This document shows, piece by piece, positions 8,461 to 19,828 of a stretch of DNA of 64,000 nucleotides (its first letter is position 1; every line of letters begins with the position of its first letter). Where the stretch lies: contig JAJEKV010000005.1 in assembly GCA_021234155.1 (NCBI GenBank), positions 19,516,089 through 19,580,088 of the forward strand, given 5' to 3'. The DNA is from Isoetes taiwanensis (lineage: Eukaryota; Streptophyta; Lycopodiopsida; Isoetales; Isoetaceae). The notes below the pieces were generated by a model. That model was not told the origin of the DNA. It saw only the letters and a program-made list of their open reading frames with translations, and did not search any database. Both the position numbers and the translations under genes were made by a program.

Positions 8461-11279
8461 TGTTGGTACAAAGGTGCAAAGCAGATATAAGAATCGGGCA
8501 AAAGATGAGCGTCCCCCAAAATGTGCCAAAAATATGCTTCAGATGCTGCTTGTATCAAAAGTGGATCGAAAGTTGTGCTTGAAGTCACGCTGTGAGGGGC
8601 CGTGACAGATTGTTGAATTCACGCCGTTGGGTCGTGATGTTTGAAGTCATAGTTGCATGAAATTTTACCTCCAAAGGCATAATAGTAGGACTAGATATCT
8701 GGTATGAGAAAAAAGGGCTTCAATAATAGAAGGGGTGGAAAACACCAAAATGTGGCCCATCTTGAATGATCGTCGAAAGTCTCGATGAAAAGAAAAAATC
8801 GTAAAAAGATATCTAAAAAAGTTTGTGACAATGGGAAGGAACTCAAAATTTCCACGCCATGGGGCCGTGGATATTGAAGCATTTATTTTTGTTGCATGTA
8901 TTTTTTCTCTGCATGTCTGTGCGGTGTGGGTCACGCGTCCCACGCAATGAAGTGGTGCCACGCCCGCGTGATAGGCCATAGGCTCAGGCTTGACCCACGC
9001 CGTGGGAGGCCGTGGATGCACTAAAGGCAAAAGATGGTGGCACTTGTGCGGGAGGCCGCGGACGGTGGGGAGGCCACGCTGCCGTGGATGCCGTGGACGC
9101 CGCCGTGATGGTCGAGAAGCTGCCGCGTGATGGGCGTGGGCGTGTTTTTGCTCAGAGTCTCCACGCCGCGTGATGGGCCGCGGGTCGTGTTTTTGCTCGT
9201 AATCTCCACGCCGCGGAGAGACCGTGGTGTTATTTGCTTCATTGTCGTGGAAGTTAATAAGGCCTTTATGGTGGTGTGATGGCTGTCGGAATGAATGAAA
9301 AGAACCCTTGCTTACGAAAGTAGTGCAAGGAGGTATGCAAAATGCTTGCCAAAATGCGAGATTAGTCCGCAATGGTCCGGACAAAACGAATTTGCTCGCG
9401 ACGAAGGATTTCGATTTTGCTTTGTTGTAAGGTCGATGACGGCAGATTTGAAAGGGCTTAAAAAGGGGATCTGAAAGGAATTGATAATCCCCCATTTGCC
9501 GGTGTTTGATGGGTCGATTTGCTTCAAGAAGTCAGCAATAAGCGTGATTCTTTAGAAGGGTAAGCTACGTTTGATGCGAGAAAGTTTTGAAAGACTCCTT
9601 AGATGATGGCCTCCGGTCCTGCCGCTAGTGGGGTACTCACGGAGGCGTGTTGCGGAGGAATGCGAAAAGGCATCAACTATCCTTACCTTAGCTTAGTGAG
9701 AGAGCGGCAGATCTTTGCCGGACTTTTGGAGGCCGAGGGATTCCCGTGAAAGATTCCATGCCATCAAGGATTTGTTGAATAACGCAGATTAAGAATGTCA
9801 TGCGGGTGCCTTACAGCCGGTTCTTTGGAATTCAATGCCAATGTGGACCCAAATCTTCATAACGAAAAAAATCCCCGGAGAGATCGGCGAACGCGGGCTG
9901 GGTTTTTTAGAAACGAGTGGATATGGCGAAAAATCCTTACGTGTTGCCCTGAATAAGTCTTTGGCATAATAGAATTAGAGAGTTGTAGGAAATTTCGGCA
10001 TGGTTGGGGCTGGCTCATCGATGTGGCGAAAAAACTTTCTATCCTTGAAGAACTTGATTTGTCCGTGGTTTGTATTGAAGCCCGGGGAAGAACAATAGGT
10101 CAGGCGGGCTTGATTTTGTAGCCGGGTGTGGGCTTCAAAATGGATGTCGATTTGTGGCGAGCGATTGCAAGATAGTTACGCTTCTTATCCATGAATGACT
10201 AAGAGGTATTCAATGAATGTGCAAGGCGGGGTGTCCTGAAATGTTGCATGTCGCCGTTGCTCTTGATCGGATCGCCGAGGTGATTATCCGGTGAAGGACA
10301 TTCCTTTGCTGAATTTACTCTTTTCTGGCTGTTTGGCAAAGATAGTCATGTAGAGAGCCGATGGGCCTCTCATGTTGAGAAGGATTGCATGTTTGTGGCG
10401 GTGGGCATCCGTGTTCGGATCCCCTTTGTTCTCGTGAAAGGACTGGTCCGCAGTGTCGTGCGGCAAAGATATCAAACAAGAAATCCAAAGCAAGTATCCG
10501 TGATGAATTTCAAAGGAAGGAATCGAAATATTTATTGCTTGCTCGAACTGAAAATTTGCAAGACCTCGTATCAAGTTGGAACTCAAAGAAAAACTCGCAG
10601 AGATTGAGAAAAGATAGATGCACGTGGAAGAGCCGTTGGGCCTCTTCTTGGGTGGTTTGCTTGTCCAAGCAAGACCACATCTAAAAAATGACGGAGAATA
10701 AGTCGATGAAGAAGACAGATACCAAAGCGATGCAGGTCTAGAAAACTCAGAAAGAAACGAGCTTCAAACTCTCGACAAAATATGGCCAAGTATACAAGGA
10801 GAAGAGCCGTGGGAGTGTTGGCATTACGTTCGCGGAACTATCTGCAGCTTGTTTGTCTTTGAAAACGATGGCCATATAACATAATAGAGTATGGAAAAAT
10901 ATTTCGATGAAGAGCAAAATGGTGTTCGTTTTGAAGGAACCGAGCAAAATGGTGTTCGCCCCGTAACAAAAATTACAGGTGCCATTGAAACTCGTGGCAA
11001 AAAACAGAGCCTCGTGAGAATCACATATGGAAGAGCCGTTGATCCTCTTCCGGTGTTTCTTGCTTTTCCAAACAATAGGCAATGTTAGATAAGAGAAAGA
11101 AATGTACCCTTCTTTGTCTTGAGTCACAAACCATTTTAGCCTCTGTCTAAAAGGAACGGTGGCCAAATATCAGAGATAAAAATCCCAGAAAGTGTCGATG
11201 TAGAACCAAAATTTTTTTGCTTAAAAACTTTTGGAGATGCTGGAAAAGAAAACAAAAGGATGATCATGAGCTCAAGAGA

Positions 11280-11297
11280 CCCCGGCATGAGGCGCCA
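11280..11297 (-). other. primer-binding site of nested element
   Basis: On the minus strand the sequence is TGGCGCCTCATGCCGGGG, one base inside the LTR. It resembles the tRNA-Asp-type primer site used by several plant gypsy elements but differs in the middle, so the tRNA is not certain. Confidence 0.6.
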
Positions 11298-11298
11298 G

Positions 11299-11745
11299 TG
11301 TTGATGTTTGGGGTTCTTGGCATCACCTTGCAGCAGCAGTCCATGACTGCCGGATGCCACAAGGCTGCCACAAATGCTCATGGATCAACAAAAGAAGATG
11401 GGAAGAAACTCCAAGAACAAGAACAAAAGAAAGAATGAACAAAACAGAATCATATTGATGCTCCAAAAGGAGGTGCTCCAAAACGTGAGCAAAAGCCTAA
11501 ACAATGAGAGGAAATGCTCTCTCTAAATAGTAGAGCAAAACCCTAACCCTAAATGATATCTCACCCTCCACAGATCTAGGCTAAATCTGGGCCATAGATT
11601 GTGGGGTCCAATATGACAAATACATGTGGCCTATGCCACCTACCACATATGTGGGCTAAATCTGGGCCCTAGATCAAGTGGTCCAATGTGATAAATACAT
11701 GTGGCCTATGCCACTCATACATATGTTTAGCCCAAAGGGCTAACA
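11299..11745 (-). repeat. 5' LTR of nested element
   Basis: 447 bp, starts TGTTGATG and ends GCTAACA on the plus strand; followed by the TSD TTTAT at 11746-11750. Confidence 0.92.
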
Positions 11746-11750
11746 TTTAT

Positions 11751-12420
11751 TAGGGCAAGTGTGTCTCCTTTTGGAGCACCCATACTTTTTGTGAAAAAGA
11801 AGGACGGGAGTTTAAGAATGTGCATAGATTATCGCCAGCTCAACAAGCAGACGATAAAGAATAAGTATGCTTTGCCAAGGGCAGATGATTTGATGGACCA
11901 GCTCCAAGGAGCAAAAGTATTCTCTAAGATTGACTTAAGGTTAGGATACCATCAAATAAGGATAAAGGAAGAAGATATCCATAAGACCGCCTTCAGAACG
12001 CGGTATGGGCATTTTGAGTTTACGATAATGCCCTTTGGCTTATCGAATGCACCGGCAACTTTCATGCGTCTCATGAACGACGTCTTCAGGGAGTTCCTAG
12101 ATGAGTTTGTCATTGGTTTCTTCAACGACATTCTAGTCTACAGCAAGTCCATTGAAGATCATTGTCAGCATTTGAGAAGAGTGTTGGAAAAGTTGAGACG
12201 ACATCGCTTGTATGGAAAGCTCTCCAAATGCCACTTTGCTACCGAAAGAGTGGAGTACTTGGGCCATGTGATATCGGCGGAAGGAATCTCCACCGACCCC
12301 GCAAAGATTGAAGCAGTAGTTGATTTGCCAGCTCCAAAGAATGTGGCGGAAGTGAGAAGCTTTCTAGGTCTGGCAGGATATTATAGGAAGTTCGTTTCAC
12401 TAAGTGGGCGTCCCCTTTGA
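11751..12420 (+). pseudogene. reverse transcriptase, catalytic part (element A)
   Basis: Continues RT after the nested element: [59 protein letters not shown]. The catalytic box reads FFNDILVYS, so the first aspartate of the usual YxDD-type motif is Asn and the enzyme is probably inactive. Downstream VEYLGHVIS and [15 protein letters not shown] are the usual connection to RNase H. A frameshift near 12415 ends the frame. Confidence 0.93.
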
Positions 12421-12893
12421 CGGACCTCACTAAGAGTGTTAAGGTGAAAGATTGGAGAACACATTGGCTAGAAAATGTTCAAGCTTCATTTGAAAAGCTT
12501 AAGGAGGCCTTAACAACAGCACCAATGCTAGTTTTGCCAGATCCAGACAAGGACAAGATAGTAGCAACAGATAGCAACAGGTGGAGTCCTTATGCAAGAA
12601 GGAAGAGTAGTAGCCTATGATTCCAAGAAGTTGAATGACACCGAGCAGTGCTATCCAACCCATGATCAGGAACTTCTAGCTATTGTAAGAGCTCTTCGTA
12701 TTTGGAGGCATTATTTGCTTGGAAGGAAATTTCAGTTAGATACTGATCACCAGAGCCTCCAATACGTCTTTACCCAACCACTCCTCAATCTAAGGCAAAG
12801 GAGATGGATGGAATTCCTAGAAGAGTATGATTTCAAGATTGCTTATAAGCCAGGTAAGTTGAATGTGGTTGCGAATGCTCTCTCTGGAAGACC
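12421..12893 (+). pseudogene. RNase H domain (element A)
   Basis: Degrades the RNA strand of RNA/DNA hybrids during reverse transcription. Seen: FEKLKEALTTAPMLVLPD, then a damaged VATDSN (family ATDAS), a frameshift at about 12575-12592, GRVVAYDSKKLN, YPTHDQELLAIV, LDTDHQSLQYV and YKPGKLNVVANALS at the end. The domain order and spacing are those of a gypsy RNase H. Confidence 0.9.
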
Positions 12894-14200
12894 CCTTGAG
12901 ACGAGAACACATTGTAATGCTATATCAACTCTTTCGAGTGGGTATGGCAAGAAAATTGAGGAAACATTACCATCTGATGGTGATTTCAAGGAGGTATGGG
13001 AAAGCCTCTCTAAGGAGGCTAGAACAGATAAGGAACGAGAAGCCTTCAAGCATTATAGGAAGAAAGGCAACTTGTTGTACCATAAGCATAAGTTGTGTGT
13101 GCCCGAATCATCAGGTGTAAGGAAGTTAATTATTCATGACACACACAACAGCCCAATAGCAGGGCATGCAGGTTTTATGAAGACCTACTTCAAGATTCGA
13201 AGTAGTTATTTCTGGCCGGGAATGAAGAAGCAGATAGCCAGATATATTCGGGAGTGCCAGTTGTGTCAGCAGACCAAAGCGGGGCAGCTTCGAATTCCAG
13301 GTGCCTTAAAGCCATTGGGAGTGCCAAATGCTAAGTGGGAGGTCATAAGCATGGATTTTATCACAGGACTTCCTAACTCTTCGAGGCAAAGATGCATTAA
13401 TAGTTGTCGTAGACAAATTATCTAAGATGGCGCACTTTGTGCCTTGTAAAACTACGGACACAGCATTAGATACTGCCAAGCTATTTGTAAAGGAGATTTT
13501 TAGACTCCATGGCATGCCTCGGGAGATAATTTCAGACAGGGATTCCAAATTTATGAGTGCTTTTTGGCAGGACCTTTTTAGCACCATTCAGACGAAGCTC
13601 TCCATGAGCACGGCTTATCATCCGCAGACAGATGGTCAGACGGAGCGCACGAATTGAATCATTGAAGACATGCTTAGAAGTTATGTGTGGAATAAGCAGT
13701 CCATGTGGGATGAGTACATCCACTTGGTAGAATTTGCCTACAATAGTGCCAAGCAGGAGTCATCTCAGATGTCTCCTTTCATGGTAAATTATGGGTACCA
13801 GTGCCTAACCCCGGATACTTGGCACAATCCTGTGTCAAAGGTTGAAGTATTCCAGCAGATGCTAGGAGATATGCAACAGCTGGTGGAAGAAGTAAGGGGG
13901 TACCTTCTAGCAGCAAGAAGTCGGCAGAAGAGTGTAGCCGACAGGCACAGGACCGTAAGGGAGTTCAAGGTAGGCGATAGCGTATGGTTGAAGATCAAGG
14001 TAAAGCAAGCTAAGCTTCGGATTGGGAATTGTAAGAAGCTTGCCCCTAGGTGGGCCGGTCCATTCAAGATCTTGGAGAAGGTGGGCTCTCAGGCCTACAA
14101 GTTGGATCTCCCGGCACACCTTAAGGTCCACAAGGTCTTCCACGTAAGTTTATACAATCCTAACCCTGAGGAGGTCTTAGATACTCCAGAAGAGCAAGTT
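12894..14200 (+). pseudogene. integrase (element A)
   Basis: Inserts the cDNA into host chromatin. The zinc-binding N-terminus (H-x-H with CQLCQQ) spans about 13135-13275. The DDE core has SMDFITG (near 13345), ISDRDSKF (near 13530) and TDGQTERTN (near 13630). The GPF/Y module WAGPFKILEKVG is near 14055. Frames break near 13380 and at a TGA directly after the TERTN motif, so it is non-functional. It is closely related to the better preserved integrase at 25627-27060 on the minus strand. Confidence 0.93.
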
Positions 14201-14316
14201 GAAATTGTGCCTGAATTGCTTCTTGATAAATCATTCAAGAAGACTAGGAGGTCTCAGTTCCTCCAGTATTTGGTCAAGTGGAAGCACTTGCCCGTGGAAG
14301 ACGCGACATGGGTATT
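14201..14316 (+). pseudogene. chromodomain at the integrase C-terminus (element A), truncated
   Basis: FLQYLVKWKHLPVEDATW is the core of a chromodomain, the module that defines chromoviruses and, in studied family members, binds methylated H3 or other chromatin marks. Homology to element C ends at about 14313-14316, after which sequence is unrelated. The aromatic-cage residues cannot be fully assessed in this truncated copy. Confidence 0.8.
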
Positions 14317-14654
14317 GTATTTAATTTTTTTTCGGGCCGGCGACTTAAAAATACGTTAGTACGTTTTTTCAAAAAAATATGTATTTTTTAATCTTATACA
14401 TCAGGAATTTGGATTTCGTACGTACAGAACCTATCCATGCAAGGCAGTTAGGACCGATACTATGGACGGCCCTGGCCACTTGAGCAACTCTGCCTACATA
14501 TCGTCCAAGTCTGCCGCTTTCCCATTGGCAAGACACTATAAGCCCTAGACGACATTTGCCTCTGTAATTTCCAGCGCTAGGCTTTCCTGCGGGGGCATTG
14601 CTGCTCATTCCTAACCTCGCTTACACTATGGCAATGGGGTCTCAACGCCTAAAA
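14317..14654. other. unassigned sequence after element A
   Basis: No gene seen. It begins with a T-rich stretch and marks the breakpoint that removed the rest of element A. Confidence 0.4.
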
Positions 14655-15080
14655 TCCTGCTAGCGGGAAAAGAGAGCTCAGTGGCTAGCCAGATTGAATG
14701 TCCAGACGGAGGCAGATCACCACAATCTCAGAAAGCACCTTGACGCATGCTTCCTTAGTAAGCTATGGGATGCCAGCGCCCTTGAATAAGTCAAGACGGC
14801 ATATTATCAACGCCACATAAATCCCATGTTGGAGCAGGGCCCGCAATGCTACCTGCGCACTCATCTACCTATAAAAAAGCGCAGATCCATTGCCTCTATC
14901 CCCCCATGATATATATTTGTATTTGTATAGTTTGACAGGAAACCTATTCCTGTTACAGTTTTTCCCCCAAACAACCCTTTAGGGCGGGAAGGGGGTTTTT
15001 TAACACGGACAGTAGTACGCTTGATGCGCCTCCTATTTGGGTCCCATAGGCCAATTGGTCTCCATGGACGATAAAAACTC
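14655..15080. repeat. direct repeat R1 flanking a LINE fragment
   Basis: Shares ordered blocks with 17395-17985: AGAGCTCAGTGG, CACATAAA-CCCA, AGATCCATTGCCTC, ATATTTGTATAGTTT, and TCCCATAGGCCAATTG near the end. The copies are clearly diverged. They could be LTRs of a lost element or a dispersed repeat; no TG/CA ends or primer site were found. Confidence 0.6.
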
Positions 15081-15081
15081 T

Positions 15082-15121
15082 ATTCTATTCTATTTTGTTC
15101 TGTTCTGTTCTATTCTATTCT
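15082..15121. repeat. ATTCT/GTTCT microsatellite
   Basis: Short pentanucleotide array (TTCTA and TTCTG units). It sits at the 3' side of the minus-strand LINE fragment and may be its tail. Confidence 0.7.
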
Positions 15122-15129
15122 TAAGGATT

Positions 15130-17394
15130 GTAGAGCTGTTGCAAGTATTGTCCCCACTACTCGCAAGTGATGTTCCCTGCAGGCTGTACTAGCTTTCTAA
15201 GCACCCTTCACCAGAAGGTCCTGGGATGTCGGTTTAGGAGGTAAAACATTTCCTTTTGATGCCCCCCAATGTACCTGGCTTTCTTAGCCTTGAGGGAAGC
15301 ACAGTACTGTCTGGCCGCGTGTGGGTGTAGAGTGGGATTTGTGACTTGGCGGCGCTTGCATTTGACTTCCTAGAATGTGATGTATCTACTCTACTCATTT
15401 TATTTTTTTGAATGACGAATAAAAGCTTATTAATCAAAAGTAAACATAAGATACTTAGTTGCTTACACAACTAGATACTCATCTAGTTGTGTAAGCACAA
15501 GAAAATGCTCTTGAAACATGAGTTTGGAGCATTCCCTACTTACTTTAGCATAAGATACTAATGATAAGAATTAATTTGAAGAGAATTCAAAAAAGATCCT
15601 TCACTTCTTGCCTATGGGAGAATGACTTATAAGCCATCAGCATCCTAGCATGGGCTATATCAGTAACATTACGAACAGATGAATGAATGCCTTGAAAAAT
15701 GTACGATGCTCCCAGATTGATCACAGTATCCTAGATGAAATGCTTTCTGCTGAGCTCCCATGCACTTGGATAGGATGCCAAGAGAACCAATTGGCTACCC
15801 AATGTACTATTAAATAAACCTTGTAATTGGACAAGAAAAGAGACAATGCTCAAGTGTTTCGACATCTGAAAGGTAAAGTATTGCAGAGATATGAGGATCA
15901 TAGCAATGCCATAAAGCATTTACATGCAAACACCTATATAAAACTTAACACCAAAGTACATAAACTTTAGGATGGAGCAACTTATCCCAAATCCAGTGCC
16001 ATGTACAAGCACATATGGGTTCTGGAATCTGCAAGTGTCATCCATTTGGCAGTGGGGGAGGCCGTAGAGCTAAAAGAGGAAATGATATTCCGAGTTGACA
16101 AAGTACTTGCCTTTGTTAATATCCTCATGACAACCCTATGACACCCTTTCCATGACACCAACTTCCACTATAAGAGGCAAGTTCTCTGCTACCTTCTTCT
16201 ATACAGATACATCCCAACATGAGAGCAAGAAGTTTATTTGAAATGCAGACCATGACAAGAGGTGATTACCTTCATACCATAGTCGAATAAAGGCCATATG
16301 GAATGAAATGATCTAGCAATTGGAGGTGCTGAGAGGTCTGGCAGCAATGGCACCCACCATCAGAGAATATCTAGTAGAGCATGGATAGAAGGACATGGCT
16401 AAAATAGATGTCTCACCGCATCCCATGCTATCAATAATCCTCGTAGAAAAGGAGAAGCATTTGGAAAAGGCTCAAGAGTGTGAAATAGAATCTAAGGAAG
16501 AACTAGTTTGACTGCCTTCTTGCCGAGAGGAATACAATGACCAAGAGATTGTTCGAGAGGACGTAGATCGTTGTTCCCGACACAGAGAGCATCCAAGGCC
16601 TATGAATTGCGGCAAGACCACAGGAGTCATTTTCATCATTCAGGAGCCTCCAAATTGATTTTGAGATGAGGACCTTACTTTGCAGTATGAAATCCATCAT
16701 ATCGATGCCATCTGTCCACTTGAAGAGGATGCATTTAGACCATGCCACCTTAACTATGGCACCAATTTCAATGCCAGCCATATGAAATTTTAGACTATTG
16801 CAATGAGCTCCTATGTTTTGAACTGTAGAGCTAGCAATAAGGAAGCTATGTAAATATGGGTATTGCTGAGAACTGATTTGGCCATTGTCCAGCAAGAGAT
16901 AATTTTGCAGTTGACTATCAAAATAGATGTTTCTCCAAACCCTTAATAATTACTTCCTATGCTACTCCTGCAGTAACATGAATACCAATTGAAATTCCAA
17001 GTAGCTTGGTAGCCTGTCCATGCGCAAGAATCTTCTATGGATATTTATGAACACATATCGGAATCGGAGTATCCAATGTCCATAACGTCAATACACTTTT
17101 GCCAATATATCAATACACCAGAAGCTAGTGAGAATGTATTTAAGAGTAATTTTGCAGTTCAAGATTGTTAGAGTTAGCAACCAAAAAGAGGAATGTGTCA
17201 TCTACATATTGATTGCAAATCTCCTACATAACCTCCTCCATAGTGAGACCCTGAAGAAGCCCCTCCATTGTAACAGCAAAAAATTGCGACAAGGTCTCCA
17301 CAACAATTGTGAAAAGGAGTGGTGCTAAAGGGCAACCCTGATGAATACCATGTCCAAGTGGAAAAACTCTTGGCGGGGCCACATCTTCTCAAGG
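15130..17394 (-). pseudogene. L1-type LINE reverse transcriptase fragment
   Basis: On the minus strand, near 17340, the RT signature QGCPLAPLLFTIVVETL is followed by QYVDDTFLF near 17200, the catalytic YxDD box of non-LTR retrotransposons. Downstream minus-strand sequence toward 15500 has coding-like patches with many stops (LLGISIGI-type RT palm/thumb remnant near 17000). The 5' end is cut at about 17394 against repeat R2. Old and inactive. Confidence 0.75.
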
Positions 17395-17985
17395 CCTGTT
17401 AGAGGGAAAATAGAGCTCAGTGGTTGACCAGATAGAATGTGCAAGAGCACAGGTGCATACAGGCGCAAACAGAAGCAGGTCGCCATAGCTTGAAGCAATA
17501 CCTTAACGCTTATTTCCTCATCAAAGCTTTGGGATATCAAGACCCTTGAACTGATCAAGACATCACGTTACTAGCACCACATAAACCCCACATTGGAACG
17601 GGGCTCCCGATGCTACTTGCATACTAATTTGCCAATGAAAAAGAACAGATTCATTGCCTCGATTCGCAAGGGTGCCAATCCGAATGCATTACGCTGAGTT
17701 GGTCGGGCCCGACCAGCCGCTACATGTGATATTGAAGACAGTTTCATTACGGATGCTGGCATCATACCTTCAGGAGGTCATGCGTATGCGGGCTCCGCTA
17801 TGTCCTCAGACACTTACCTAACATGTATATATTTCATGATGTATATTTGTATAGTTTATCAGCATTCTTATTACTGCCATGGTTTTTCTCTTGAAAAACC
17901 CTTCAGAACAGAAGTTTTTTTTATATGGATAGTACAAATATGATGCGCTACTTTATTGTGTCCCATAGGTCAATTGATCTCTGTG
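17395..17985. repeat. direct repeat R2 flanking a LINE fragment
   Basis: Diverged second copy of 14655-15080, same orientation, ending at the element C LTR. Confidence 0.6.
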
Positions 17986-17988
17986 GAC

Positions 17989-19560
17989 TGTGACATCCCC
18001 TACTTGTATACGATGCCCGCACCATATACAAACAGAAGTTCATCCCCCATACAAGCTCCATACTGATACGGGCCCTCCACATATCACTGTGACCGTACTG
18101 GGTCCCCAGTGGGAAGAGTGAAGGGGTTATTTTACCCCGTCTCCCTCAGGGCCTACCTAGCTGCGGAAGCGTAAACATACATGTCAGTAACATAAACATC
18201 ATATACCCACCTCGAAGGGTGGCATGTCAACATCTGCACAGACAAAGATCAGCACAATACAAGGGGAAGTCCTACCCAAGGCTCAGACTCTAGGGGATGA
18301 CTGACAAGCTTGGGTCTCCAGAGTTCATTGCAGACAGAATCATGACAATGTATTTGGCTGTCATAAGAACATGGCATTGGGTTGTCCACTCCATCCGCCC
18401 CTCCTGTGCACACTTTGCAGAGTAGGTTGAAGAGTGTTGGGACCTGACTGTAGCCCGCCGGTTGCATAGCCAAAGGGGCTATTCCTGGGTTGCATCTCCC
18501 CAGCTCCGATGGGGCAGGTAGGGATCACTCCCACCAGAGATCTACATGCTGACTCAAGGTGACTAGAGGGCCACTGCCCTTATTCGACTGAACCCACTGG
18601 AAAGTGAACACCACTTCACGGGTGTCGAGCCCATGCCTTACCCGCACTCAGTGGCAAGCCATTAGACCTAGTCACAATGATCCCCGGTAGGCCTTACACA
18701 CCAGAGGGATCGCTCAAGAGTCAGAACACGAACCTCCTTCTTAGCCAGTCTAGCCCCTTCACCCACAACCAGGTGTGGTTCTTGTACACAGGCCGAATCT
18801 ACAATGTGCTAGAGAGGCTAAGCTAGGAGCATAAACTACTAAGCTTTAGGATCTCTACCCCCCTTCCCAATACAATGAGTTCACAGAGATACATCATCCA
18901 TATACATCAGAGAAGAACTAAAGAACTAGATCTAAGCTATATCATAGAGTTAGGTTCTTTAGTTAGAGTCTGGTGTCTGGGGATCTAAGTGGCTACTATG
19001 GGCAATTTAATAGGCTAAACCTACTGATACAATGACTGGAAGATGGTTTAGGCTATTAAATTGACTAAATACCTGATCCTTGGGTTGCTCCTCCTGACCT
19101 GAGTTCGACCATCCTGCTGAACTGCTTGAATCAAGGAAAACTAATGGTGCAATTTGCTCAGACAGAGTCTGGAAGGCGGTTTTGACTCCTGGGGCAGCCA
19201 AAACAGAACTCTAAAACCCTATGGACGAAAATGGCAAGTTAGAGTTTTTTCCTACCTAAATAGACAAGGGTTTAGGGCTAGGGTTTCCAATTATCCCTTT
19301 AGGCATGTGGGATAATTGGGAATGGCCCACTTGCCTTTAATGGCTAGGTGGCCTAAAGGTATCCACATGGAAAGGTGTGCACAATAAATGTGCACATTGG
19401 TAAATGTGCACATTAATAAATGCACATACCTTGCAAGTTGCCCCCTAGGGGCTACCCGCTTGGCTACACGTCAGCCTACACGTCAGTCGGGGTGACGTGT
19501 ACGCGTGACGAGGCAGTACAGTATATGTCCTGGGACCGTATACTGTGTTGGAACATCACA
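17989..19560 (-). repeat. 3' LTR of element C
   Basis: 1572 bp with terminal TGTGA/TCACA. It aligns along its whole length with the split LTR of element B and shares landmarks with LTR A. A polypurine tract adjoins its right end, so it is the 3' LTR of a minus-strand element. No tRNA-Met primer site adjoins its left end. Confidence 0.9.
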
Positions 19561-19573
19561 TTCTCCCCACCTT
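19561..19573 (-). other. polypurine tract of element C, with a second copy upstream
   Basis: TTCTCCCCACCTT next to the LTR reads AAGGTGGGGAGAA on the minus strand. A second copy of CTCCCCACCTTG lies about 40 bp away (near 19600), and between them is the palindrome GATGCTGCCGCAGCATC. Confidence 0.75.
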
Positions 19574-19828
19574 GAAATGATGCTGCCGCAGCATCGTGGG
19601 TCTCCCCACCTTGGAGTCTTCCTAACCTGCAATCAACCTGATGCATACAATGTACTACTATAATACTTACACATTTATTAAGATTACCTTAAGGTAATAT
19701 TTTTAAACCATTATTACGGCATCATCTTATGAATTAACTTATATCAAGACAATGACTGGAATCAGATTAAGAAGCTCGATGCCCTCTTCAATCTTCTTAA
19801 AACCCAGCAAAAAGCTACGGCCATCATC

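Larger units (their letters stand above)
7352..11745 (-). mobile_element. non-autonomous LTR retrotransposon nested in RT
   Basis: Two near-identical LTRs (7352-7800 and 11299-11745) bound a 3.5-kb interior with no gag or pol. Orientation is minus: a polypurine tract adjoins the left LTR and a primer site adjoins the right one. Near-identity of the LTRs (a 2-bp indel near the middle is the visible difference) and a perfect 5-bp TSD indicate recent insertion. Size and content fit a LARD-type element mobilised in trans. A 276-residue minus-strand frame inside (8665-9495) has no recognisable domain. Confidence 0.9.
590..14316 (+). mobile_element. Element A: Ty3/gypsy chromovirus with H3-like gene
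   Basis: Order seen: LTR, tRNA-Met primer site, H3-like gene, ORF2, gag, protease, RT, RNase H, integrase, chromodomain. The two accessory genes sit between primer site and gag, a position that is normally only leader. The copy is dead: stops and frameshifts in several genes, RT split by a nested LTR element, and a break inside the chromodomain at about 14316 with no 3' LTR after it. The left limit is approximate, estimated from the roughly 1.55-kb length of the related LTRs at 17989-19560 and in the split LTR of element B. Confidence 0.85.

Noticed and set aside
8665-9495. 276-residue minus-strand ORF in the nested LTR element
   Set aside because: Spans repeat-rich, compositionally odd sequence (CCACGCCG motifs), has no recognisable domain, and neighbouring frames are equally open.
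14655-17985. An LTR retrotransposon with R1 and R2 as LTRs
   Set aside because: R1 and R2 are too diverged, lack TG/CA ends, primer site and polypurine tract, and the interior is a LINE fragment.
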